64,000 nucleotides of DNA. Origin: a virus. Shown in pieces: positions 44,899 to 52,075 of the stretch; the stretch's first letter is position 1; every line of letters begins with the position of its first letter. Under the pieces are notes generated by a model. That model was given only the letters and a program-made list of their open reading frames with translations. It was not told the origin of the DNA and ran no database searches. The DNA lies in the IMG/VR virus record IMGVR_UViG_3300008262_000003, positions 101,530 to 165,529 of that record; one strand, 5' to 3'. A program made the position numbers and the translations under genes.

Positions 44899-44903
44899 AT
44901 GGT

Positions 44904-45578
44904 ATGAAACTACTTGAGAGAAAAATACATTTACTAGAATCTTTATTGGATGGTAAGAATATTTTTGAAGCCAATTATAAAGCACAAAAATTAGATTATA
45001 ACTTAAATTCATTATCAGATTTTATCGGTAAAGATACTATGGATGTTCATTATAATGGACATTATAAAACTTACCTTAAAAAATTAAATGAACTTCTACC
45101 GGATGAAAAAATGATCCCAATAGAAGATTTAATTAAAAAAATATCAAGGTATAACAAGAAAATTAGGAATAATGCTGGTGGTGTATATAACCACCAACTA
45201 TTTTGGAAAATGTTATCACCAAACAAAACAAAACCATCTAAAGAACTATTAGAAAAAATTAACAAAGATTTTGGTTCTTATGATGAGTTCAAACAAAAGT
45301 TTGAAAAAGTGGCATTAGACAGGTTTGGTTCAGGATGGGTTTGGTTAATTATGGGTAAAAGTGGTAGGTTACGTGTCGTATCTACACCCAATCAGGACAA
45401 CCCCGAGATGAATATTATTAGAAATGGAGGAAAAATTTTATTGGGGCTTGACATTTGGGAACATGCGTATTATCTTAGCTACCGAAATGAGAGAGACCGA
45501 TATATCAAAAACTTTTGGAAAGTGGTAAATTGGGATTTCGTAAGTTCAGAATATCAGAAACTTAAACCAACTAAATAA
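44904..45578 (+). CDS. sod: Fe/Mn superoxide dismutase, Mn-type active site, with N-terminal leader
   Basis: 224 aa. All four metal ligands are present: H49 (MDVHYNGH), H97 (YNHQLFW), D183 and H187 (GLDIWEHAYY), with H53 and Y57 in the second shell. The 48-residue distance from first to second ligand is the same as in human MnSOD. Q164 in VVSTPNQDNP and Gly in NNAGGVYNH are the Mn-type choice rather than the Fe-type Gln69. It converts superoxide to peroxide and oxygen. About 25 extra N-terminal residues contain I-F-E followed by Ala at 20-23, a possible prohead protease site, so it may be packaged. It uses an array-derived leader and overlaps the next gene by one base (TAATG). Confidence 0.9.
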   Translation: MKLLERKIHLLESLLDGKNIFEANYKAQKLDYNLNSLSDFIGKDTMDVHYNGHYKTYLKKLNELLPDEKMIPIEDLIKKISRYNKKIRNNAGGVYNHQLFWKMLSPNKTKPSKELLEKINKDFGSYDEFKQKFEKVALDRFGSGWVWLIMGKSGRLRVVSTPNQDNPEMNIIRNGGKILLGLDIWEHAYYLSYRNERDRYIKNFWKVVNWDFVSSEYQKLKPTK

Positions 45579-46393
45579 TGAAAAACTCATTTGTTCTCAA
45601 CGAAGAAAAAGTAACAAAATGTTCCTATTCCGAAGTTAGTAAGTACAAAGATTTGTTTAACCGTAATCCTAAAGTAAAGTGGATTTATCGTGAAGCAATT
45701 GACAAAGCACTCGAAGTGGTGTTTAAAGATTTATGGCAAACTCACCCAAAAGGTTCCGAAACTGTTTCAGGAGTTTTTAATTTAGAAGGACCCGGTAGAT
45801 CGGTTTTGAATAAGTTAAATACCAATTATAGTGCATTCGCCATATTAGTTAGAGATATCAATAAGGTATTAAAATCAAGAGGTATCCAACTTTTGAATTT
45901 TAATGGAACACAAGACGACCAACTTTTTGAAGCAAGAAAAATGGCTAAGGTGATTGACACATTCAAAGAACGAATATTCAACACCGAATCATCCACATTT
46001 AATAGTATTATGGCAACACTTAATCGCACACATAAATTAGGTGAGAATAGAGAAGATAGTGTTGTTAATTTTTTGAAAAGGATCTATGGTGACGATAATG
46101 TTTCAAAGATTGGTGGGTTAAATAGTTCTGAAGATATGACATCGGGTGTTGATGTTTTAATTAAAACTGAGGGTAATACTAAAACCGCTCAAGTTAAACC
46201 TTTCTACAAAACATTAAATGATGGTGTGACTATTAGGTTCGCAGATACTGGTAACGTTAAAAAATACGAGACAGATTACCTGATTTTTGACGGTACTAAA
46301 GAAATCTACATTATGAATAACAATCAAACCGTTATTGTTGAAGGTGAATATTCTTTTCCGAGTGAGTCAGTAATTCATATATTATCAAAGTAA
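45578..46393 (+). CDS. PD-(D/E)XK-like nuclease fold protein (tentative)
   Basis: 271 aa. Residues about 150-210 contain GENREDSVVNFLKRIYGDDN, then SGVDVLIKTEGNTKTAQVKP: a helix with acids, then D in GVDVLI and QVK on the next strand, matching the core of PD-(D/E)XK nucleases with Gln replacing the second acid. The N-terminal half is helical. It is coupled to the SOD gene (TAATG). A DNA-processing or host-DNA-degrading role is possible. Medium-low certainty on function. Confidence 0.6.
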   Translation: MKNSFVLNEEKVTKCSYSEVSKYKDLFNRNPKVKWIYREAIDKALEVVFKDLWQTHPKGSETVSGVFNLEGPGRSVLNKLNTNYSAFAILVRDINKVLKSRGIQLLNFNGTQDDQLFEARKMAKVIDTFKERIFNTESSTFNSIMATLNRTHKLGENREDSVVNFLKRIYGDDNVSKIGGLNSSEDMTSGVDVLIKTEGNTKTAQVKPFYKTLNDGVTIRFADTGNVKKYETDYLIFDGTKEIYIMNNNQTVIVEGEYSFPSESVIHILSK

Positions 46394-46397
46394 TTGA

Positions 46398-46404
46398 TAT
46401 TTAT
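46398..46404 (+). promoter_or_regulatory. TATTTAT element upstream of gp13 gene
   Basis: TGATATTTATATGAAAAAAG; 13 nt before the ATG at 46418. Confidence 0.5.
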
Positions 46405-46417
46405 ATGAAAAAAGACT

Positions 46418-47530
46418 ATGGCAATTATCCCTGAACCAGAAAGAAGTCAATTATACAAAAGAATTAAAAATCTTTTAGGTGCCCCAATCCGATCAGTAGA
46501 GATTGAGGATGAAATGATGGATTCACTTATGGAATTATCCATTGGTGATTATAGCCAATACGTGTTAGATTGGTTGATAGAATCTCAATGGACATCTCTT
46601 TATGGATTGAATTTAGATGAGAAATCCGTTGCAAACGCACTTGTTAGAAGAACTTTAGATTGGGAAACACAATATACCTATGCATATTCAAAAATTGTAG
46701 GATTACAAACAAATGGTCCTTGGGTGTTAAAACAAGATTATTTTGATTTAATGCCAAACCAACAACTTTATGAGATTCCCGCAGGAAGAGAAATAAACGA
46801 ATTAATGTGGTTTACAAGACCTGCATTAAATAACACATTGTTTGATCCTTGGTCTATGGGTTTCTTGGGTGGTCCCGGTATTGGTGGTCCTGCGGGATTT
46901 TCACAGATGGGGTTCCAAGGAGGTTATTTTATGATGTCAGCATATGATATGGTGGCACGTATGCAAGATATTAACCTTAAATCAAGAATTTTAGGTTCGG
47001 ATCTTACATATAAAATCACCGCACTTCCCGACGGAAAAAGAATGGTTCACCTTTTGAATGTTCCCGGTGGTAAATTTAATTTTGGTAATATTGGATATAA
47101 TCAATATAGAGTATTCTATTGGTATTACGATACCACAGACGATAACAGAAACGATTGTTTAGCCGCTAATCCCGATATTGTTAAGTTACCTTCAGATGTT
47201 CCATTGGATAACCTATCCTGGGTAGATCTTAACGCACCCGCCCAACAATGGGTTCGTCGTTGGTTTACGGCTTACGTTAAAGAAACTTTATCAAGAGTTA
47301 GAGGGAAGTATTCGGGTAACTTAAAAACACCTGATTCCGAACTTCAAATGGAATATACAACACTTCAAACCGAAGCTAAAGACGAAAAATCTACACTTTT
47401 AGAAGAACTTAAATTACGTTTAGAAAGACTACGTCCTGAAAAACAAATGGAAAAAGAAGCATCAATTGCTGAAAACCTAAATAAACAACTTAAATTCAGA
47501 GCGTTTAAAGTCCCAATTCAAGCAATCTAA
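46418..47530 (+). CDS. 13: Neck protein, gp13-like
   Basis: 370 aa (T4 gp13 is 309 aa). The N-terminal helical part (RSQLYKRIKNLLGAPIRSVE, then ISIGDYSQYV-type segment) and the C-terminal WVRRWFTAYVKETLSRVRGK, YSGNLKTPDSELQMEY, then EEKSTLLEEL-like helices match gp13/head-completion proteins of T4-type phages. gp13 sits at the portal exit and receives the tail. A central Gly-rich loop (GFLGGPGIGGPAGFSQMGF) is an extra insertion. It is on the opposite strand from the other neck and tail genes, which is unusual. Confidence 0.8.
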   Translation: MAIIPEPERSQLYKRIKNLLGAPIRSVEIEDEMMDSLMELSIGDYSQYVLDWLIESQWTSLYGLNLDEKSVANALVRRTLDWETQYTYAYSKIVGLQTNGPWVLKQDYFDLMPNQQLYEIPAGREINELMWFTRPALNNTLFDPWSMGFLGGPGIGGPAGFSQMGFQGGYFMMSAYDMVARMQDINLKSRILGSDLTYKITALPDGKRMVHLLNVPGGKFNFGNIGYNQYRVFYWYYDTTDDNRNDCLAANPDIVKLPSDVPLDNLSWVDLNAPAQQWVRRWFTAYVKETLSRVRGKYSGNLKTPDSELQMEYTTLQTEAKDEKSTLLEELKLRLERLRPEKQMEKEASIAENLNKQLKFRAFKVPIQAI

Positions 47531-47531
47531 T

Positions 47532-47846
47532 ATGCAAGTTAAAAGAACTATCGTAAGAACAAGTTTACCTGATCAACGTAGAACGTTGGTTACGGATTTA
47601 GAAGTATTCACAACAAATGGTGAAACCTTAGTCATCGCTAAGAATAATTGTAAAATCAAACTAAATTCACAATTAGGTGATTCCATAATTATTAAAGTAT
47701 TAAATGGTGCCTTAATTATTCCTGATTTTGGTCGAATTGACGAAGAATGGGATGAAATCGTTTTGGAAAAAGGTGCTTGTGTTGATTTTAGGTTCGTTGA
47801 AGGAAATTGGTACATTCTTTCTTCAGATGGATTGAAAACAGTTTAA
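47532..47846 (+). CDS. Small beta-rich protein, possible neck or capsid decoration
   Basis: 104 aa. An all-beta pattern with EEWDEIVLEKGACVDFRFVE, then GNWYILSSDG near the end; such 'GNWYxxSSDG' endings are frequent in the C-terminal modules of phage structural proteins. Starts 1 nt after the gp13 stop, so it is co-translated with it. Its stop codon shares four bases with the stop of the convergent polymerase gene. The exact role is unknown. Confidence 0.7.
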   Translation: MQVKRTIVRTSLPDQRRTLVTDLEVFTTNGETLVIAKNNCKIKLNSQLGDSIIIKVLNGALIIPDFGRIDEEWDEIVLEKGACVDFRFVEGNWYILSSDGLKTV

Positions 47847-50629
47847 ATAAACTGTTCCCAATCTTCTGATGCGTTTTCATACATATAGTATGGATCCAAT
47901 CCCCTCTTTTCCCAATATTTGAATTCATCCTGAGAGATGGTCAATACTTCCTCTAAGGAATCTTGGTCACCATCTTCTAATGGAAGACCGTTTACCAACT
48001 CACATTGTGTTGCGGTAAATAATCCTCTCTTTTCAGGTTCAGATACCAAAAGTTCGTTTCTTACTTCCTCACCAAAAACAACCATTAAAGGTTCCAAACG
48101 TTTGTTAAACGTTACAATTGCTCTCGGAACATTATAATCACCCAACAAGTTAGGATTGTTCTCAATATCAGCAGGATCCAAACGATAACAGTTAATCTTA
48201 ACCGTGGGATCAAAATATTGACCAGGATTATTCACCTTACCATAAGCATTCATTTGATCTTCCATCTCCTTTTTAGCCTTGGCACTTGTTACTTTTTGAA
48301 CATCCCCGTGAGACGCTTTGGTACCATTATTCACATAATAAATCACATCACCAAGATTAACAGAAATACCATCTTTCATAGCGAGTTCCATATGAGCCAT
48401 TCTACTCATAGAGTTACCTGCTTTGGTGGTTGATGAACATCTGATTTTGTAATCTTCCATACTTAGTTTCACCTTGGCTCTCTGAGCAATCTTAACAAGG
48501 GGAATTTGTTTGTTATAGATCTTATCAAGATACTCATAATAATACTCAACAAATTCTTTACCCTCACCTTTAAGTAACATCTTAATACCTTTGTCCAAGA
48601 ACTCTTCAATATATACCGGTAGTTTCTTTGATTTAATCGTATTACCAACAAGTTTGATTTTACCTTTATCTGTGATAAGAGCATAGTTCTTTCTTGCGAT
48701 GTTAATACACGAAGGCCAAACACCATCAGTATCCAACGCCATCTCACCCCTCATAAATAAGTCATTGTATTCGGCAACATCTGCTTCAGCACCTGTGTAT
48801 TCCTTACCCTCTTTTACCTTCCAATTGTTACCCTTACCAATATATTTACGATCCTCAACATCATCGGGTGATGAAAAGTTTACACCATCGGTATCCATCA
48901 CCAAGGGTTTATAACCTTTCTTCATAAAGAATTTAATCATCTGTCTTAAATACTGACGACCTGTACAAGTGATCTGTTCCCCCATATACATATCACCCCA
49001 ATGATATACTTGTGGTGCAGATAACGCCCCAAACATAGAATTGATGAAGATCTTAATCGGAAGTTGTTTTCGGTCATAAGATAATGACTTTTTAGGATCC
49101 GACTTACTGAAGTCCTCGGCAAGTTGTTTGTATTTGATACGAGTATCTCGGAAGTATTTTAACATCCCCTTCATCGCACCTGTAATATCACACTTAGGGA
49201 ATACATCGTGAACCAACTGAATTGATGGATAAAGTGACGAAAAGTCAAGTTTCAATACATTCTTAGAATATCCCACAGTAATTAGTCGTGAAAGACCACC
49301 AACAAAATCAGTTTTACCTTGTTTCTCGGGAACTGCAAGATTGTATTTGTATGACCACGCCAACATAATCATCTTCCATAATGTGGCGGTTCCCATTGTT
49401 GAAACCCTCTCATATGTTGTCGGTACCTGTGATGCCAACAAAAATGATCCTTGTGAAAATTCTTCATCCACTTTTAAGGTTTCTTCCAAGTCATCGTCAA
49501 GATACATCTCAACCAACTCTCTACCACTAATCTTCTTATATACACCGGGGAACCTAACATCCAAGTCGTTGAATTGTGGATTATCGGCTTTCTTGTATTT
49601 ACCGTTAGTTACATTTAACCAAAAATCTTCATTATCCCGATAAAAAGGTCCGATGTCCAAGTGATCAATATATACACGATCAGGTGCCTCGGCTTCAATA
49701 TATTGTGTAATATACTTAAGACCCGCACTTTTGATACTCGAGTTAATCGCTTGTGCTCTACGAACCGAATGGATAATATCAATCACATTATATCCCCACA
49801 TTCCAACTTGGTTATACTTCTCAACTTCGTTGGCTAGTTTTAATAAGGATTCGTTTTGTTTAATCTTAACCTCGGGGTTTAATGTTTGAGCAATTTTCTT
49901 AATATCCAAACCAAGAATCCTTGTTCTTTCAAATATCCAATACCAGTCAAAGTTCGCCGAATTATAACCACCGATAATACTTGGTCTTAGTTCGTTAATC
50001 ACTCGGAAAAATTCAATAATTCCCGCACGTTCTTCATCATCATTCGTACATTCAATAACACGACAATATCCTTTATTGGTTTTCATACCAATCATAAAAA
50101 TACGACCATCCTTTGGTTCCAAAGAGGTCGTCTCCAAGTCAAATACAAATCTCGTAATCTCATCGTACTCCTCAAACCCTTTGAATAATCGTTTTTCTTT
50201 TGAGATCAGGAACTGCTCAACGGGGGGTAACACCATAATAAGATCCTTTGTGTTTTCACCCCAAGGATCAACCCCACCCTCTCTAAAAAATTGTATTAGG
50301 TTTCTATAACCCATTAAGGACCTCACCATAAAAGTAAGACCTTTTTCTAATCTTTCATCACCATCTGTGCGAAGTTTGTCAATAACAATTTTATGTTTTG
50401 TCATCGCTTCTTTCTGTGCTGCTTTTGAGGACTTATAGAAATTTAACCCCCTCAAATCACCAACCCAAGCAAATGGAATGAATGTGTCTTTTTTAATTTG
50501 TTTTCCGTGTAACGGATGCTCGATGATTTTCCAAATACAATCTTTTGTGTAATCGTATTCAACACCGACGATGTATTTTTCAGGATCATTACCCTGTAAA
50601 AACTTTTCAATTTCGTTTTGATCAATCAT
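47843..50629 (-). CDS. 43: DNA polymerase, family B (gp43-like)
   Basis: About 928 aa from the ATG at 50629 (A-rich leader AAATATTTTATG); an in-frame ATG at 50653 would add 8 residues. Exonuclease motifs: FVFDLETTSL (near 166) and GGYNSANFDWYW. Polymerase motif A DFSSLYPSIQ (near 466), motif B KIFINSMFGALSAP (near 533) and motif C MDTDGVNF (near 579), where the common DTDS is DTDG. T4 gp43 is 898 aa. It is the replicative polymerase with proofreading. It lies apart from the other replication genes and has a Bacteroidota-like promoter upstream, so it is likely expressed early by host RNA polymerase. Confidence 0.93.
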   Translation of the reverse strand: MIDQNEIEKFLQGNDPEKYIVGVEYDYTKDCIWKIIEHPLHGKQIKKDTFIPFAWVGDLRGLNFYKSSKAAQKEAMTKHKIVIDKLRTDGDERLEKGLTFMVRSLMGYRNLIQFFREGGVDPWGENTKDLIMVLPPVEQFLISKEKRLFKGFEEYDEITRFVFDLETTSLEPKDGRIFMIGMKTNKGYCRVIECTNDDEERAGIIEFFRVINELRPSIIGGYNSANFDWYWIFERTRILGLDIKKIAQTLNPEVKIKQNESLLKLANEVEKYNQVGMWGYNVIDIIHSVRRAQAINSSIKSAGLKYITQYIEAEAPDRVYIDHLDIGPFYRDNEDFWLNVTNGKYKKADNPQFNDLDVRFPGVYKKISGRELVEMYLDDDLEETLKVDEEFSQGSFLLASQVPTTYERVSTMGTATLWKMIMLAWSYKYNLAVPEKQGKTDFVGGLSRLITVGYSKNVLKLDFSSLYPSIQLVHDVFPKCDITGAMKGMLKYFRDTRIKYKQLAEDFSKSDPKKSLSYDRKQLPIKIFINSMFGALSAPQVYHWGDMYMGEQITCTGRQYLRQMIKFFMKKGYKPLVMDTDGVNFSSPDDVEDRKYIGKGNNWKVKEGKEYTGAEADVAEYNDLFMRGEMALDTDGVWPSCINIARKNYALITDKGKIKLVGNTIKSKKLPVYIEEFLDKGIKMLLKGEGKEFVEYYYEYLDKIYNKQIPLVKIAQRAKVKLSMEDYKIRCSSTTKAGNSMSRMAHMELAMKDGISVNLGDVIYYVNNGTKASHGDVQKVTSAKAKKEMEDQMNAYGKVNNPGQYFDPTVKINCYRLDPADIENNPNLLGDYNVPRAIVTFNKRLEPLMVVFGEEVRNELLVSEPEKRGLFTATQCELVNGLPLEDGDQDSLEEVLTISQDEFKYWEKRGLDPYYMYENASEDWEQFI

Positions 50630-50689
50630 AAAATATTTTTTTGTGTGGTACATTGGCTGCCGAACTTGCCGACATTAACCTTAACGACA

Positions 50690-50720
50690 CAAAGATACTT
50701 TATTAAATTGATAAAATCAA
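50690..50720 (-). promoter_or_regulatory. Bacteroidota-type promoter for DNA polymerase
   Basis: Minus strand TTG, 20 nt, TATCTTTG, matching the published Bacteroidota pattern (TTTG or TTG near -33, TAnnTTTG near -7). It lies 61 nt before the preferred polymerase ATG. Confidence 0.55.
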
Positions 50721-51097
50721 CAACAGGGACTTTCTAAAATAAAACTATCAAGAATGTTAATAAACAACCTATCACGTATGGGGACTATAAGCCGACCATT
50801 AGTATTAACCACATTGAACTCACCTTCAAACCTACCCGGTTTGTTAGTGTCTTGTGACCTAAATTGGTAGTAAATATAATACTCAGGAAGGGCATTGGGG
50901 TCTAATTGTGTCTTTTCAACAATATACGCCGGTTTACCAACTATTTTAGGTATCCCCGTTTCTAAGTTAGTCATAGAAAAAGTTATGGTAGAAGTTTCCA
51001 AACTTTCCATAAAAGACCTAAAATCACTTCTTCCATCATTAACCACTTGCATTTTAATAAGCGGTAACGTAGAAAATTTCTTAATATAAAAATCCAT
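50717..51097 (-). CDS. Small virion-like protein with BppU-type Ig pattern
   Basis: 126 aa. The stretch STITFSMTNLETGIPKIVGK, then EYYIYYQFRSQDTNKPGRFE and GEFNVV resembles the N-terminal Ig-like module of baseplate upper proteins (BppU type), which links fibres to the baseplate. It ends ESPCC. A GTATTTAT element lies 14 nt before the ATG, so it is probably a late gene although it is next to the polymerase. Family assignment is tentative. Confidence 0.65.
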   Translation of the reverse strand: MDFYIKKFSTLPLIKMQVVNDGRSDFRSFMESLETSTITFSMTNLETGIPKIVGKPAYIVEKTQLDPNALPEYYIYYQFRSQDTNKPGRFEGEFNVVNTNGRLIVPIRDRLFINILDSFILESPCC

Positions 51098-51111
51098 TTA
51101 AAGTTTTTATT

Positions 51112-51119
51112 ATAAATAC
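51112..51119 (-). promoter_or_regulatory. GTATTTAT element upstream of 126-aa gene
   Basis: Sense strand AAGTATTTATAATAAAAAC, 14 nt before the ATG at 51097. Confidence 0.5.
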
Positions 51120-51183
51120 TTAATAAAAGGAAAATAGTTTTTATTTATTATTAGTTATGGTGAAACTTTAACAATAAACGAGA

Positions 51184-51190
51184 TATTTAT
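51184..51190 (+). promoter_or_regulatory. TATTTAT element upstream of RHH gene
   Basis: GATATTTATATAATATGG, 5 nt before the ATG at 51196. Confidence 0.45.
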
Positions 51191-51195
51191 ATAAT

Positions 51196-51351
51196 ATGGC
51201 AAGACCAACAAAATTAGAAGAAGATAGAAAGGTTAAATTTGGAATAAGTTTAGACCGTGATTTATTTAACCGAATGGTTAAAGAAAAAATTAAAAAATCA
51301 ACATTACTTAATAAATTATTAAAAGAGTATTATGCAAACAAAGATATGTAG
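51196..51351 (+). CDS. Small ribbon-helix-helix protein next to HNH endonuclease
   Basis: 51 aa, ATG 51196 to TAG 51351, beginning MARPTKLEEDRKVKFGISLD. VKFGIS is the ribbon strand, DRDLFNRMVKEK the first helix and KSTLLNKLLKEYYA the second: a CopG/Arc-like fold. Its last 20 nt overlap the HNH gene, so the two are expressed together, and it may repress the pair. TAG is a less common stop here. Confidence 0.65.
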   Translation: MARPTKLEEDRKVKFGISLDRDLFNRMVKEKIKKSTLLNKLLKEYYANKDM

Positions 51352-52075
51352 TAAGTGTAAAGAAGAAAAAGAGGTTTGCGAATTTTACACGGATAAATCA
51401 AAAATAGATGGTTATTATAGTTCTTGTAAAGAGTGTAAAATTATTTACACAAAAACAAGAGTGGATGAAAATAAAACATATTTAAAATTATGGAAAATAG
51501 ATAATCCTAATTACCATAAAAAATTTCGTGAAAAAAACCCTAATTACGTTAAAGAATATTATAAATATAATAAAGAAGTTCTCTTAGAAAGAGTTAAAAA
51601 ACATTATCACGAGAATAAAGAAAAAAATTTAGAAAAATTCAGAACTCTAAGTAAAAAATATTATTATAATAATAGAGAAACTCGTTTAGAGTATCGTAAA
51701 GAATATGATAAAAATAATCGAGAAAAACGTAATGAATATTTAAGTAATAAAAAAAAGATTGACCCAATTTATCGTTTATCTTGTATTGTAAGAAACAGAA
51801 TATATTCTTTTCTTAAAAATAAAAATATCACAAAACAAAATAAAACTTTTGATATTGTTGGTTGTTCTCCGGAGTTCTTAAAAGAATACTTAGAACAAAA
51901 ATTTACAGAAAGAATGTCTTGGGAGTTAATGGGAAGAAATATTCATATTGACCATATCGTTCCGCTATCGTTCGCAAAAACTGAAGAGGAACTTTATAAA
52001 CTTTGTCATTATACCAATCTCCAACCCCTATGGGCCGAAGATAATTTGAGAAAGAGTAATAAAATATTAGTTTAA
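51332..52075 (+). CDS. HNH homing endonuclease-like protein
   Basis: 247 aa. A zinc ribbon at the N-terminus (C6xxC9 and C32xxC35), then 120 residues of charged repeats (K-x-Y-x-x-N-[KR]-E units), then the HNH nuclease IHIDHIVPLSFAKTEEELYK, with NLQPLWAEDNLRKSNK: catalytic His near 206 and the Asn/His pair in the second half. It cuts DNA and is probably a selfish free-standing element. The strongly A-rich, Lys-rich coding differs from the neighbours, and it lies alone on the plus strand between minus-strand genes, both signs of insertion. Confidence 0.85.
   Translation: MQTKICSKCKEEKEVCEFYTDKSKIDGYYSSCKECKIIYTKTRVDENKTYLKLWKIDNPNYHKKFREKNPNYVKEYYKYNKEVLLERVKKHYHENKEKNLEKFRTLSKKYYYNNRETRLEYRKEYDKNNREKRNEYLSNKKKIDPIYRLSCIVRNRIYSFLKNKNITKQNKTFDIVGCSPEFLKEYLEQKFTERMSWELMGRNIHIDHIVPLSFAKTEEELYKLCHYTNLQPLWAEDNLRKSNKILV

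Larger units (their letters stand above)
43140..44903 (+). repeat. Tandem array of five duplicated genes, ~350-bp unit
   Basis: TATTTAT elements lie at 43145, 43488, 43844, 44194, 44544 and 44892, spaced 343, 356, 350, 350 and 348 bp. Each is followed by ATGAAAGT(T/C)AA(A/G)GTAACAGAAG, except the last, where ATGAAA begins the SOD gene. CCTTTCCATT(A/G)TAAGAATATTTAT precedes the last four. The unit is promoter plus gene, copied by recombination. Confidence 0.9.
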
